Assembly: GCA_022661535.1 (NCBI GenBank) | Contig: JAKULF010000007.1 | Location: 1,364,001-1,428,000, forward strand | From: Eutypa lata | Taxonomy: Eukaryota; Ascomycota; Sordariomycetes; Xylariales; Diatrypaceae | Reading direction: 5' to 3' | DNA length: 64,000 bases | Part shown: positions 21,462 through 34,696 of the stretch, piece after piece | Layout of the letters: the number at the start of each line of letters is the position of its first letter | How positions within the stretch are numbered: the first letter of the stretch is position 1 | The notes under the pieces: generated by a model | Databases searched by the model: none | Seen by the model: the letters and a program-made list of their open reading frames with translations, nothing else | Told to the model about the DNA's origin: nothing | Program-made: the position numbers and the translations under genes

Positions 21462-23399
21462 TGTGACACAATGGTTGATTGGAAGGTGATTCCCATATGT
21501 TTCATAAGACTAACGTAGCCGTGGAAGTAAATAATAGGGGGGTGATTATTTCCTCTTAGCCGTAGGGTTGACATCCTGTTGCACGTGCTGCTCCGGCATG
21601 ATGAGATGATTTGTGAACATAAATAAGGAGGCTCTGTTTTAGATGTTGTCTTTGAGCGATCGCTACATTAGCATTTTAGCATTTTAGCAGAATTTAAACA
21701 ATGCACAGTCAGATAGACATTACCATGACCCTATCAGTGATACCACTTCACTAAATTGAGGGCATATCCAAATGGCACATGGCAAACGCTGAGGTCATCG
21801 TGGCCTATCGGGTGTAAATTCCTAGACTAGTGGGTAAACCCCACACATCATATTGACTCCACAGTGACATATCTGAATTGATGTTACCAGTTTGCTGTAA
21901 CGATTTGCTTGTGCATGTGTAAGCTCCTAAGAGGACATACATCCTCTATCAGGTCCGAATACATATCTATATAGTTATACTGAGTCTCTTCAATTATATG
22001 CAAGTACCTATTGAAAACTTTCTACTTTATGTAGGTCAAATTAGGGGAGCTGCCCATGTATTCGTCCTAGTCATACTTCGTACGTGTAGGTTGTACATAT
22101 ACTTAGTGGATCTCAGTCGTCAACGTGGTTTGGAGCCTCATACAAGATCCGGTGAGAACCTGCAGGAAGGAAACAGATGAGGATGGGGAACTCAAGGTAG
22201 CTAGGGTAAGTACCGGAACATAGCCAAGGAACAGCTATTATAGGAATAGCTCAGCCGCTCCCCACAGTTATCTACCTACAGTTCTCAAGGGTAATAAAGC
22301 TTAGTGGTTCCACTTAGTCCACTATATACCATTTCGGGTTAAAATGTAGCGGGTTGTATGTTGCTATATAATTTGTATGAAGTGCAACATATCATCAATG
22401 ATCGTCCGTATTTTTGCGCTCTGTGCGCTACCACTTGCCACCCTTTGCACCACCACTTGCAATAGCAGCCACAGAATTTGGCGGTGCATCAACATTAACG
22501 ATATGTTGCATCCCATACAAATTGTATAGCAATATACATAGCTAGCCATATAGGGTATATAGTGGACTAAGTGGAACCACTAAGCTCTATTACCCTTGAG
22601 AACTGTACATGCGTGTATGTACATACACACCTACAGCATACACATTAGTACGTAAACACTGCGTAAACACACTACACAACTGGTGAAGTGGCTGCTAGCG
22701 GTCAGTCATACACATAGCAACCTTGAAGGGGTGGAGACCTCTCGAATTTTCAAGATCCTGTCAACAAGGGCCCAATCAACAAAAGCCACACACCAGGCGC
22801 AGCTAAAGCTAAACCACAAACATCGAGGGAAACTTGTAGAGTCGGTATGAAGGTGTGAAGTGAAGAAAAGAGTGCGAACGAATGTCTCCGTCATCCTATT
22901 CACATCCTCCCTTACGAAGTAGCCTGATCCTATGTTGCTATTATTCCCATTTACATTTTCCATCTACCAACCAAGGGGTTCTCCCTATCCACACAATTAA
23001 TCATATCCATCATCCCGTTGCCGGACTACGTTAGGGTCATTCTAACTTATTACAGCTCCTGTCCTGTAGCTACCAAAAAATTCTTGTTGGACCTTTTTTT
23101 ACATTCCATCATCTCCTCATTTCATCACGATGAAAGAGTAGTCGACTTATGCATCAATCGGCGCATTGATAATCACGTTTACGGCTCCTCGACGACTATT
23201 TCCTTTTTCTACGATACCCTTTATCGGATTCCTGGTGTTAAATTCAATTGCAAAAACAATAGGAAAGGGGGCAGGAACACGCCTAGGAACGCGATCGATC
23301 GATTTGACCCGACGAATAATATCAACAACAAACAACACTTTCACCATCGCATAGTCTTCAACCTTTGCACCTTCAGTAATAACAGATACCATCATCATC
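21462..23399. other. Spacer containing a foldback MITE
   Basis: About 1.9 kb with no supported gene. The only structured part is the element at 22279-22605. Sequence from about 23180 to 23399 is CAAC/CATC-rich and is probably the 5' leader of NUP133. Confidence 0.6.
22279..22605. mobile_element. Foldback MITE, long inverted arms, TA target
   Basis: The left end CAGTTCTCAAGGG and the right end CCCTTGAGAACTG are inverted copies, nearly perfect over the outer 55 nt. After a diverged gap they match again (TTGCTATA..AATTTGTATG, then GCAACATATC), so each arm is about 115 nt and the whole 327 bp can fold into one hairpin with a ~95-nt loop. TA lies on both sides (22277-22278 and 22606-22607). CAGT-type ends with a TA duplication are typical of pogo/Fot1-like Tc1-mariner elements in fungi. 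No coding capacity, so non-autonomous. Confidence 0.82.
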
Positions 23400-26300
23400 A
23401 TGTTTTCGCCTTCGCTAAATAACGCCGCTGCAAATGCGCCGTCCACCCCCATGACAACGCGCGGTCGCCGTCGCCAACGACCGCTAAGCTCAGACAACAC
23501 TATCCAGCAGCCTAAAAAGAAGCAACGGGTACCGCTGTCTGAGGAGACCTACACGAGTCCTAATGTGGCTCCGGAGTCTTATGAGGTCAAGTCCACGAAG
23601 CCCTCGGCCGTCGAGGTGAAGCGAGATGCCATCGAGTATTCCGCTCCGCAAGCGCCACCAAAGCGGGAGCTCAGTGTGCGATCCAAGAAACCAAGACATG
23701 CCGACCGTTTGAATAAGGGCGATGGCAGCACGCTTCTGGTACGTCGCTATCATCTAAACTAGCTGTAGTATATTGAAGAATGTTAAGGTACTAACATGAC
23801 CCCTTGCAGACAACGAACACTGCGTTCGACGTAAGGAAACTTCCTGCGCTTCCTGATCGACTGAAGTCAAATCCGACTAGTAAGTCGTCTCATTTTTAAC
23901 TACAACTATACACACATATATACTATTGTTGCTAATCATCTCTGCAGGCCGACAACACGGCTTAGTTGACAGTTCCACAGGCTATGCCCTGAACTTAACC
24001 CATACACACGCCGTCGTTTGGCCCTATTCTGTACCTACGCAATCACCCGAATCCTTCACCTTTACACTTCCGTATCCCTCGAAGAGTTCGACCGAACCTC
24101 TACCTCTAGGCGCTCTTGTCTCCCCGTCGGCCTCATCCTCGGAGCCTGGCTTGGTGGTGTTGATGCCCACTAGTGGCAAGATTACGTATTGGGAATCTAT
24201 ATCGAGCGCGACCACGATGGATTTCTTGCGACAGCAGCGCAACGGCGTGGAAGACTCCATTTCGGGAATGTACTCTGGGGAAACGGTTACTCAGATCGTG
24301 GGCGCTGAGTCAGCAGCTGGATTCATTCTAGCTTTCAGCAGTGGCCGGATGGCTTATATGAGTGTCCGCGATGCCCATGGTCGTCCGAAAGTATCGGTCC
24401 AATTCCTGCGGTCAAGTTTAGGTCCTTCTAGCGGGGGATTCTTCGGTAGCATTCGACATGCGCTTAGCCATGCAGCCGCCCAAGGCGATATCGCAGCTGT
24501 CAGGACGGATAGGTCTTCGAGCCAAGGCGAATCTACGGTCGTGGCTATCACGTCAAAGGGCCGCCTACAATCTTGGAGAGTACATCGCGGTGGCCATCAC
24601 GATGTTCTAGCAGAGGTTGATGCTAGGGCGACCATCGTCGACGAAATACAACAGAGGGATCAGGCAAGCGCCAAGTTTTCTCCCGAATCTTTCAAGGTCC
24701 TGGATTTCTGCTTCGTTCCTCACGAGCTTCATTCCAAAACCAATGACATGACTCAACTCTTCCCGGCCTCCCATTTCCGTGACGACCAGCAGCACCTACT
24801 CCTCTTAACGTATCTCTCGGACAAGCACACTTGCCGGTATAGTTTAGTCGAAGTTTCAGTCACCTCTGGCGCCCCTGAACACACGGTAGAAGTCGGCATG
24901 GTTAGACCAATATCCACTTATTCTAGTTTTCCAAGCGCGCATGCCTACACTAGACCCCGTGTCTACCTCCCTAGACCTTCGATCATCGCCTTCGTAGTGT
25001 TTAGCCACGCTACTGTCCTTGCTTCGATTGCCCGACCGCCCGACTCCCCTGAGTCTCAGCTTATGGAGGATAATCACATATTGCCAGCTTCCTACGAGGA
25101 TGTAGTCGACTTGCGGGAAGACCCTGCCCTCGAAATTATCGGTTCTGGCGCTGAGGAACCTCAGGTATCTGGCTCTGGAAGCGAAGAAGGAAAGTCATAT
25201 AGGGTCAGAACGAAAAACCCCTCGACCGTTTTACTTGTCCGCGGTGCAGGTACTCTTCGCCTCGCTGTGACAGACGTCGAACGCTTCGCTAGTGAGAAAC
25301 CACCAGTGGTCACGGCCAAGACGAAGCTCGAGCAGGCCGTTTTCTTCGGCGTTAGGGAGGATAACCCCTTAGTCTTTGATGTATTAAGGGAGCAGCCTTT
25401 CACGGATGAAGAATATGGCATTGCTGCCTTGGCTCTTAGTCGAGACATCCTGACCTCTACGGGTCAGCATTTCTCGTCCCTAGCCGCACTGCTCGAGAAT
25501 AACATCAAGGAGCGCGTGCGCTACCTTGATAAACTCATCGCGCATATCAAGAAGCTCGGGATCTCGTTTGACCGAGTGACGAAATGGAGACTACTCTGGA
25601 ATGCCGAGAAAATGCATGTTGCTAGCACTTTGTGGCGGAAACATGAGGAGTTCATCTCCTCACGTCCCGCTGACGCGAAGAAGAGCATCGTTGCCGAGAT
25701 TGTCGAATATATCCGATCCGAGGAGAAGACTGAGCCGGATGCTGCTAAGGGGGAGGTCGACGAGCTTCGCCACTGGTTCATTCGAGACATCGACCGCATG
25801 GACCTATTCATCGCCTGGGGTTACGAAGTTATCAAATACAACTCTAGAGCTCATCTTGACCAAACTTCTCTTACTCGATTCGTTCACGAAGCTACCGAGA
25901 TCTACAACGGTGCAATTCGGGATGCATTGACGTTCCGACAGAAAAGTCTTAGTCTCTACGGCTTAGGCGATGAGCAGCTGGAAAACGGCATTCTCGTTGG
26001 CAATTATGCTGATTTACCGATACCTTGGACGTGCGCGCCGTACCTCACGAACAACATCAAGAGACAATTGGAGCTTTCCTCGGAATGGATCAAGCAGCAT
26101 TGGTCCGTACAACTCGAGTCGCCTAATCTTCCAGAGGCTTTCCAACTTCGCAGGATCCAGGAAATATTACCACAATTGACTGAAATCTACCTCACGTCGC
26201 TTCAGGAGCTGTCTAGATCTTATCTAGCCAGCGACGACCCTAGTAAGAGATCAATCGGCCAGAAATACGAACAAATTTACGAACAAGACCGTCATGAGAA

Positions 26301-27733
26301 GGTTGTTCTCCTTGCAAACTCGCGGAATTGGGACGCTGCTATTGAAATTGCAGAACATCACAAATCGCTGCCGGCTCTGGCAGAGGTTCTCACTAGAGAG
26401 ATCGATGGATATCGGGACCAGCTCGACACTGCCGGTCTTCCTCCTGATCAAGTTGCAAGACTGGAGTCGAGTATGGCTGCGAAAGAAACCAAGGTTAAGG
26501 AATATTTCGGCGCGTATGGGGAAGCCTTTGCTTTCCCGTTCTACGAGTACTTGTTCACCACGTATGGAGTTGATGCACTCCTTCAATATGATGGGGACAA
26601 GAAGTACAAAACGATGTATCTTCGAACGAAGCCTGAGCTGGCGAAGGTGTCTTGGATCAACGATGTCATCGTCGAGGAAGATACGGAGCGGGCTGCTGAT
26701 ACCCTTCTCGATCTCGGTCTTACGCGTGAGCAGTTATTATGGAACAAGAAAATTGAACTGAGTCTTGGCAAGCTCGCCAGAATGGCTGAGTCATCCCGTC
26801 CTTCCAGCAAGGCATCTGCCAGTGTTCAAGAGTTCAGCGCCAATGGGGCTATTGCAGACGCTCGGGTAGACGCCATCGACAAGGAGCTCGCTATAATCGG
26901 AGTCCAAGATGACTTATACGAGACGCAAATCCGTCCTGTCATCGATAATGCCCTCGACGAGGAATCCGAGTGGAACATGGTCCTGGAGGCGTTCGCTCTG
27001 AAGATCCCGAAGAAGTATAAGATAGTCTCCCAGATCTTCGAAGACGCTCTTAGGAGGCTCTACAACCACGAAGCTCTTGATGCTTTGAGCCTAATCGACC
27101 TCCTTACACTAATTACCCTGCAACCTGAATCTAAGGAGTTCATCTCCGACCAGTTCTTCCTTGCGATCCAAGTGGCACACGACGGTCTTTCTGGGGACGA
27201 ACGCGTCCAAGCAGAGCGACTCATTTGGCGGAGGTGCTACCTCAGGGAAGACTGGACGCGTCTTAACAATACCTCCCTAAAGAATGATAACGACGTCATG
27301 GAGGTGTTAAGCCAGACGGACCTATTCCAGATGTATTGCACTCTATATGCTAATCGTAAGTATATCCCATGTCCCTTTATGTTATAGTATTTATCTAACA
27401 GTTGACACAGATAAAAATGGGGTTGGCAAAGAATACCGGCGGTTATCACCGTTGGAAGCGGCGGGCGTCTACACCGAGGCTCTTGATCGCCGATTCGAAA
27501 AGATGGAGAAGGGGGCTCGTGAGAAGATGTTAGAGGCTATGAGGTGGGAGGACAGCAATCTCCGGAAGCACATTGAGAAGCACCGACTGGAACAATGGGC
27601 TAAGGAGACGCGGAAGACAGCCGAGGAGGCCGTGGACCAGCAATACGATGCCGCCACCGTAGAGGGCGCATCCAAGTCTCCCACGAAACCGAAGGCGTTG
27701 ACCGCCAGTGGCGAGGAAAACGGCACTCTCTAG
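23400..27733 (+). CDS. NUP133: Nucleoporin Nup133
   Basis: Four exons (23400-23738, 23810-23879, 23948-27355, 27411-27733) with introns of 71, 68 and 55 nt encode 1379 residues; all phases agree. The N-terminal ~110 residues are basic and unstructured (RGRRRQRPLSSDNTIQQPKKKQRVP), followed by the conserved lead-in KLPALPDRLKS and a beta-propeller region. The C-terminal two thirds is alpha-helical (for example LAALLENNIKERVRYLDKLI, DRHEKVVLLANSRNWDAAIE, FPFYEYLFTTYGVDALLQY) and matches the Nup133/Nup155-type stack. Nup133 is a subunit of the Y-complex (Nup84/Nup107 complex), which coats the nuclear pore membrane. The last exon encodes a charged helix (ALDRRFEKMEKGAREKMLEAM). Intact. Confidence 0.88.
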
Positions 27734-29007
27734 AAGGGGAAAAATCCAGCAGCAATTGCCGGTGAACCGACGGGTCTTTCGTTTCGTTTCTTTACTTTTA
27801 AAGGATAGGGCTTCATGCACAGGAGCGTTCTGGAGTTGTTTTTGTAAATGCTTTCTTTTTACTAAAAAAAGAAGAGTACTTTGTTGTAACATACTTACTT
27901 GGCTTCTGGCACTGCATTTATATAATTACGCAAGCACGCTAAAAGTCAACTGGACTGGCGACCGGAGCTAGGAAAGGGAACAAAGAGAGGGTTATGTGCA
28001 AGGAACATAATTTGAGACTTACCTATGTCGCTCGTGGTTTGATTGTTTTTCCTTTCTTTCTTTTCTTTTCTTTTCGTTCTCCTCGGACGGGCGAAGATGA
28101 TGAACAAACAGGAAAGAAGGACGGCGTAGTTAGTGAGTGTTGCATATCAAAACATAGGTAGCTAGGTTAGGTTAGGTAGCTGGAATGCTGTGGAATGAAA
28201 AACTTGCATCTGCTGCTGCTGGCGTGATGCCTAAACAATTTTTATTTTTATTTAATCTTTGCAATTGAGTAGTATTTTAAGAGTAGACATGAGATATCGT
28301 TTTGGGTCATTTGAGATCTGACACGGTTTGGTTCTGTCATTTATAAAGTTGCATACATTGAGTAGGAACTATCTTAATTACGTTAAGTAGGCTACAATTG
28401 TATTACTGGTAAACAAAAACAAAAATAGGGGTTTCCTTATAAAGTTCCAACCTACCTACTTGTGTACATAGCTTACGGGTTTAATTCTCGTCCGGGCCGG
28501 GATTATAGAACCATAAGCGCAACTTGCTTTATACTGATAGTAGAGCTGCAGACGAATGTAGACTTAATCCCGACTTAATCCCGACATCTCACCTGGATTT
28601 TCACGTATAGATAGATAACACACATTGCAAGTCTCACCGCTTTGGAATAGAAATAGAACTCGAGTCTAGTCAGCGCAACGAACGCCGGCTGAAATTACGC
28701 TACTTGAATTTCACTGTATGATGTGATAAAAGAGTTTGGAAACCTGCTCCATCCAATCCCGAATACTTATAAGTGAAAAATAACAAACTTAAGTCCGCCA
28801 ACCCGGGATGTCCGAAGCCCCGCAAACAAGACGCCGTGAGTCGAGACCGGAACAAATGCCCTGAGGACCTGACCTCCCTCCATACCTAGGTAGTTTTTTC
28901 GCAAGCCAATAACTTAAGTAATAATCAGGAGAGGATTTATTTGAATAAAAAAAGAGGGTATATAATTATTTAAACTAGGTACCTACTTACCTACACTACA
29001 CTACACA
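27734..29007. other. Spacer, nothing recognised
   Basis: About 1.3 kb with T-rich sequence after NUP133, a TTTTC microsatellite near 28050-28075, and AT-rich sequence before the next gene. No frame or structural RNA is convincing. Confidence 0.55.
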
Positions 29008-29707
29008 ATGGCCGGGAATGAAGAGCACGACAGGTGGAGATGGTCCGTGTCGTTCTACACCGATACAGGAGAAGGACCATCACCAGCAACGGCAGCAGCA
29101 GCGGCAGCACCACCAGCTGGGAGGGAGGAGCGCCCGCGAAGCCCTCCGAGGCGCCAGCGAGCCTGCCTACCATGTATGAAATCGAAGGCGCGATGTAAAT
29201 TTGAGTCGAACAGCGTGGATAACGGCTGTGAGAGGTACGGCAATTTCATTCTCCTCAATTATGCATTGCCAAGGGCCTTGATGCAGGAATCCGTGGTCTC
29301 TCTTCCAAACGGCATTTCCAATATAGTGGATAGGTAACAATAACCACAACAACTAACGAACTAGAACAGATGTCGGCGGATGGAACTGACCTGTACACCG
29401 CAGACGACGAGGAGTTTGAGGAAACCCAGACAGTTGAAATCTCGATTGACGTATGTTATGTTTGTTCACTTTCTTAGGGTTTATTATATGTAATTCAGTT
29501 TCATTCCTACTGACATGATAGGTTTCAGCGCTATTGGACGGCCTTCAGCCACAAGTCACCAGATCGCCTATAATACCATCCCATCGGGCAGCAGCACGCT
29601 TGCATCAGGGGAGGCTAGCCGGTCTATGGCAGCAAGCTTTGCAGCACCAGCACCGGCTCCAACGGGTGCGCGATCTAACGAGGAGGCACAGTCATCACTA
29701 CCAACTT

Positions 29708-29738
<31 letters not shown>

Positions 29739-31962
29739 TCCGAGCAGCAAAGTCCCAGCACGCCCGGGCTTCGGGCTCACCTGGGAGCAAGCCGAGCAGG
29801 CCGTGTCAGACTACCGAATCCGATTCGTGCCGCACTTCCCCTTCGTGCCCCTGGATCCCGAGGTGACGGCCCAGGACGTGTTCCTCAAGAAGCCGTTTCT
29901 GTTCCGGGTCGTCCTGCTGGTGGCTGCGCGGCTCACCGTCGCCAAGCAGAAGGAGCTGAAGAGGAGCGTCAGCGCCTACGTCGGCCAGCACCTGGTCGTG
30001 ATGGGGAAGCGGAGTCTGGATCTGCTTCAGGGTCTGTTGGTTTATGTCGCGTGGTTCGTTCTGTCTGCCCAGCTTTTTGCACTTCGTCTTGTGATACCTT
30101 ACCTAGTTAAGAAAATTTAGGACTTTTTGTATAATAATAATCCTCAGGGATATCTAGCTAACTAATGTGGTTATTCGAATTAGGGGCAACCTCGAATTTT
30201 ACGACGACAAGCAGATAACGCACTTGATCTACCTCACTGTCGGATACGTCCATAACCTCGGACTCAGCCAGCGGCCCCTGAAACCGCAACAGAAGGCCAC
30301 GCTCACCTTTAACCCCAGCGATGCCAAGGAGGCGATGAGAGGGGTGTTTCTAACTACGATCGTGGAGGAGTCGCATTCGCTCGAAGAACAGCGCTGCCTT
30401 CTTGGTTGTTACTGCCTCATGTCACTGTAGGTAACTGAAACCCTTACTGGCAAACACCATTACCCCCTATCTCGTTTGTGCTATTTATTATAGTTAGGTA
30501 CGTACGTAAGCTCACACATAATAACGTCCAGTAACTCTGTACAGTTCGACCGCCAGAACACGCTCGGAGGCGAATACACCGATCATTGTATCGAGCTCCT
30601 CCGTCAGTCAATAGAGAACCAGACGGACTCTACGCTCGCCCTGATAACGAAACTCCAACAGGTCGTCGAGCGCATTACCGAAGCGCTCCCCTGTCCCAGG
30701 GATCCCGGCCACAACAGTAAAGTCACCTTCACGGAGTCGGTGCAGGACGAGATGCGGTCGATTCGCAGGTATCTCGACGAGACGTTCACGACTGTCGCTC
30801 ATAAGCATCGTCATTTCAGTAGGTTCACCCATCTGCCTAAGACGCAACACCATTGTCCTCATCCCTCGCGCCCCCTTTCCTTTCCTCTCCTGTAGATATT
30901 CCTCGGTGGCATGACTTTGTTATATTGGCTGTTTCCTCCACTAACCAGGCTGTCATCTACCTACTTTGGGGGGAAATAGCATCCCTCTGGATAACGCACA
31001 ATTACATCCTGGTGCGCCTCTACGCGCCCGCCATGTGGCTCCCATCTCCTCCGCGGCTCTCATCATCATCATCCTCTCCCCCTCACTCCAGCAACGAGCA
31101 CCAACAACAACATAACGCCCCCGCCGCCATCGCCACCTCCACCTCCACTACTACCTCCACATCATCCTCATCCTCATCCCCATCCCCACCAACCCCCTAC
31201 CGAAACCAATGTCTCCTCTCCTGCCTCCAAGCCGCGAAGTCCTTCTTCGGGGCCTTGCTGTCCGTCGGTCCCGAGGGCCTCCTGCACCGTCCCTTCCCCG
31301 CCTTCTACGAGGTCATGTTCGTCACCGTCGCCGCGTCACGTCTACTCCTGCTACGCCAGCTCCCCACCACCATCACGTCTAATGGCAATGCCAATGGCAA
31401 TATTAACGACAACGCTAATGGTGATGGTGATGGTGGCGGCAACGCGGGCGAGTGGAAATGGGACCTCGATGCTGCGCGCGCCACGCTGGATCTACCGGCT
31501 GTCCTGCAGCGGTTGGTGGAGTTGCTTGAGGAGGCTAGGGCGCTGAGGGATAGGAGGGCTGCTGTTGCTGGTGGTGGTGGTGGTGGTAGTGGTGGTAGTA
31601 GTGGGACGGATCGAGCTAAGGAGGGCGATGATGTGAGAGGTGCTGGTAGTGGTGATGGGGATGGGAGAAATGAGTGTATTGGTAGTGGTATCGGTATCGG
31701 TATCAGCGTTTATGATAAGGACGACCCTCTCAAGATGTACATCATCAAGGTCCGTTGGATGAAGGGATGGCTGGAAGCGCGGCTGGCTGGTAGGCCGCCG
31801 GCCGCGGTAGTAGCGGCACCAGGAGGAGAAAAATCAACCGAGGAGCACCAAGAAGGTGTGGAGGATGAGTCTGGTGGTTTGCCGTCCTTGGATTATCAGG
31901 CGGCGTATGATTGGTTTAGCTTCGGGTTGATGGGGAGCGAGAGTTGGAGTTTTGATGGGTGA
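29008..31962 (+). CDS. Zn(II)2Cys6 fungal transcription factor
   Basis: Six exons (29008-29234, 29370-29450, 29529-30053, 30184-30426, 30532-30818, 30896-31962) give 809 residues with matching phases. The zinc cluster spans the first intron: Cys53, 56, 63, 74, 77 and 84 with spacing CX2CX6CX10CX2CX6C, followed by a basic linker SLRKPRQLKSR. The middle homology region is recognisable in FVPHFPFVPLDPEVTAQDVF, FLFRVVLLVAARLT, YVAWGNLEFYDDKQITHLIYL and NTLGGEYTDHCIELLRQ. This is a nuclear, DNA-binding regulator; its targets cannot be read. Exon 6 carries Ser/Thr, Asn/Gly and Gly tracts (about 31060-31190, 31380-31440, 31570-31610) and a C-terminal helix DYQAAYDWFSFGLMG. The stretch after 30920 (FVILAVSSTNQAVIYLLWGE) is oddly hydrophobic and may contain a short unrecognised intron. 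Confidence 0.85.
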
Positions 31963-32690
31963 AGGGTGAAGGGTGAAATAATTACCTAGTTATGGGGTTA
32001 ATGAAACCGTAATGGCCCCTTTCTGCACTGACTGTGTGTTGATGTTTGATGACTTTTTCTTCTCCATTTTAATTGTCAGGTTGCAGATAGGATGAGCCGT
32101 TCAAGCACCTACGTATATAGCTGTAGCTACCCCGTTGCAAAGAGATGTCACATCGCCATTGTAACCGATTGAGTAGCGCCAGGTGTAGCGATTTTGTGTC
32201 CAGTTCGACTACAATCAGCCGCTATACATATACCTTCCAAGGTAAATGCTCTCTTTTGCTTAAGGCATGACCAAATCATACACACTCTACTGTTGACGGG
32301 ACCAACACCTTTGCCAGGAGGAATTTTTTGAATCTATTTAGCTCTTCCCTCCTCGTCCTTATAATTGTTTATTTCACCCACAAGAGATGTCTTTCTTTGT
32401 TGGTTTAGTAAATCAAAATCTATTGGAAAGCTTAGGCATAAGAATCACGATCAACTAAGTGTCATTAAGCTCAGTCTTTAACATAAGCCCTTACTTCCTC
32501 CTTACCTTCCCTTATACCCTAATACAATATCGCTTGAAGTAAAACAAAGAAGAGCAGCCCTCTCATCCAGCACGACATCATTAAGAAAGACAACTTTTTA
32601 TAGAAACAATAATTTACAACGTTAATACATTTATCCTCTGTTGTTGTTCTTCCTCCCCACTGTCCTGTTTTAAAGACTCTCTGTGGACTT
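31963..32690. other. Spacer between convergent genes
   Basis: Lies between the 3' end of the transcription factor and the 3' end of the minus-strand gene. AT-rich; no gene seen. A 142-codon minus frame here is out of frame with, and overlaps, the neighbouring gene. Confidence 0.55.
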
Positions 32691-33632
32691 TTATTTTGGC
32701 ACCCCATTTCTAAATATACCGTTATTGCATGTCTCCTTGCGTTTCTCCTTGCGTTTGTTAACGCGCTTATTGCTGCGTTTCCTACAACGATGGAGTGCTC
32801 GATACTTTTCCCAATTTTCATCAAACACACGCTTCCGCAACATTTCGCGCTCGTGTAGCTGTCCTCTGCCTTGGCTAAATTGACGATACTCCTGTCGTCG
32901 TCTTCTCTGCTCTTTCTCGCAAGAAGCACATACAGGGGGGTATCCACACGAACGCAGTATCAAAGCTTGTTTGAATATCTGTTTCTTGCACCCACCGCAC
33001 CCTTTGCGAGGGATTTCATCCTCGCTTTCGGACTCCTCCTGGTGTTCCTTGCAGGTCGAATACGGATACTGCGGCCCAGAGTCTTTGTTGTGTATATTGA
33101 AATGCTCTACCTGGCGCCAGTGGTGGCAAGTTCTGCAACGAGAATGTCCGTCGTTCAACTCAGCTATTTGTAGATTAGTTGAATGGAGGTTCGAATCCAT
33201 GGACGGTAAGCGGATAGGCAATGATTGCATATCATGAGAATGTAATCTCGTACTCGAATCGCTCGTTATTTGCTTGTCCTGGATGGCTTCTAGTCCAGGC
33301 CCCGACGATTGTTGATCTATCACGGAGTCGATTTCCATCGCTTCAATCGTAGCAGGACGATCCAGGGACATTTTTATAAACATCGAGTTCAACTGCTCGT
33401 CCAACACAGCTTCCGATGCATCCCGGCAAGCTCCCCCGTTGTATCCAGCTTCCCCAGGATGTAAATGTATCCCTGATGGTAACAAAGAAAGGTGACAAGT
33501 TTTAGGGTGAGATTCTCTTCGCTCTTCGTAAATATGTTGATCTACCGATGAAATTGATTGGGGATCTCCTGATTCAGCTTGGTACTTCCACATTCCCGGA
33601 TATTCGCTCATATCTTGATCCGACATGCTCAT
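32691..33632 (-). CDS. Cys-rich protein with two CxxC modules, unknown function
   Basis: A single frame of 313 residues with ATG at 33632. The first ~150 residues are unstructured. Two small cysteine modules follow: CRTCHHWRQVEHF ... STCKEH, then CGGCKKQIF ... ACSC-like text read as CASCEKE, each a pair of Cys knuckles 20-30 residues apart, as in zinc ribbons or Stc1/LIM-like modules. The C terminus is strongly basic (RCRKRSNKRVNKRKEKRKE), suggesting nucleic acid or nucleolar/nuclear location. The motif CxxCxxWRxxxHF is shared with the neighbouring gene at 34697-35916, so the two are probably diverged paralogues. No known family is assigned; zinc binding is inferred from cysteine spacing only. 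Confidence 0.65.
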   Translation of the reverse strand: MSMSDQDMSEYPGMWKYQAESGDPQSISSVDQHIYEERRESHPKTCHLSLLPSGIHLHPGEAGYNGGACRDASEAVLDEQLNSMFIKMSLDRPATIEAMEIDSVIDQQSSGPGLEAIQDKQITSDSSTRLHSHDMQSLPIRLPSMDSNLHSTNLQIAELNDGHSRCRTCHHWRQVEHFNIHNKDSGPQYPYSTCKEHQEESESEDEIPRKGCGGCKKQIFKQALILRSCGYPPVCASCEKEQRRRRQEYRQFSQGRGQLHEREMLRKRVFDENWEKYRALHRCRKRSNKRVNKRKEKRKETCNNGIFRNGVPK

Positions 33633-34696
33633 ATTTTAAATATGTATAGCATGTAAATGATAAGAGTTGGGTTTCAATGACAATAATTGCAAATAGAGAC
33701 TCTGCGTTGAGCGATGACTCGAGCGTATTGTAGTTAGTTGGAAGACAAATAGATTGATAACTTTCTCAGAGGTCGATTGTCTTCATATATAAGAAACTAA
33801 CTAGAGAGACATGATTCAGCTATTCATTTTAAAACTTTTGAACTGTGGTTCACCTAGGGCGTCGTTTTCATATCATGATCCATGGGGGTTATAAAGGAGG
33901 TTTATTCTGTATCATTGCCATTATTAATCGACCGTGAATAACCATAATCAGTAATTGCCCTGGTAGTACATTGCAATACTGCAAATCCGGCGTACCATGT
34001 TTAATAACATAGGATGAATAAAGCGAACCTCGGCTACAAGGTGGACTCCTGCACAAACACTGGCCCATTTGCCCTCACGTACAAAAGCATACATCATAGG
34101 ACCGTATACCAGCCAACTTACATCCTCAATCATGCTTTATTGATAATTGAATGGCGCCAAATTAGACTAGATGGTAACTATAATACGTACTCACCCCCAC
34201 GGCGCTTCCATTACCATAGTCTAGTTCAACTCGCAAGTAACTTATGACACCCTTCCTATTTAATCATTCCTACATAATTAGAGCTAGGACAACATCCGAT
34301 ATCCAGAGAAGCCAAACACGAGTCAATCCTACAATGAGTTCTCTTTCTGTAGGGGTAGTATGGAAGACGTCTAATAACTCCTTGGTGCTGAATGTACCAC
34401 TGAATTTACTGTTTAGCATGCCTGCCGGAGTTCTTGGTTATTCTTTGTAACGCCGAATTAATTAGACACGTTGAGAATCCTAAACCCCTTTTTAAATAGC
34501 ATCACTGCCAGAGCGTAAATCTAACTAATAATACATCTAGAGAAAAACATTATATGATGCCCGAAATGGGTTCAGACCGCCTTACCTACGAGGCCCAGCC
34601 AACATGGTGGTAATCTTCCAGAAACACGCCCATACCCCCACCCCTTTCCCCCTCCCTTCCTCCAGCATAGTGACGAATATCTCCTCCACCGTTTCT
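33633..34696. other. Spacer between the two Cys-rich genes
   Basis: About 1.06 kb of AT-rich DNA between two same-strand genes. It should carry the promoter of the 32691-33632 gene and the 3' end of the upstream one. No motif or repeat stands out. Confidence 0.5.

Noticed and set aside
29534..29866. Alternative Gln-rich frame in exon 3 of the transcription factor
   Set aside because: Choosing the acceptor at GATAG puts the splice in a frame that stops after 17 codons; the frame used continues into the middle homology region.
32519..32947. 142-codon minus-strand frame overlapping the Cys-rich gene
   Set aside because: Uses another frame over the basic C-terminal region of the 32691-33632 gene and then runs into AT-rich spacer; no supporting motif.
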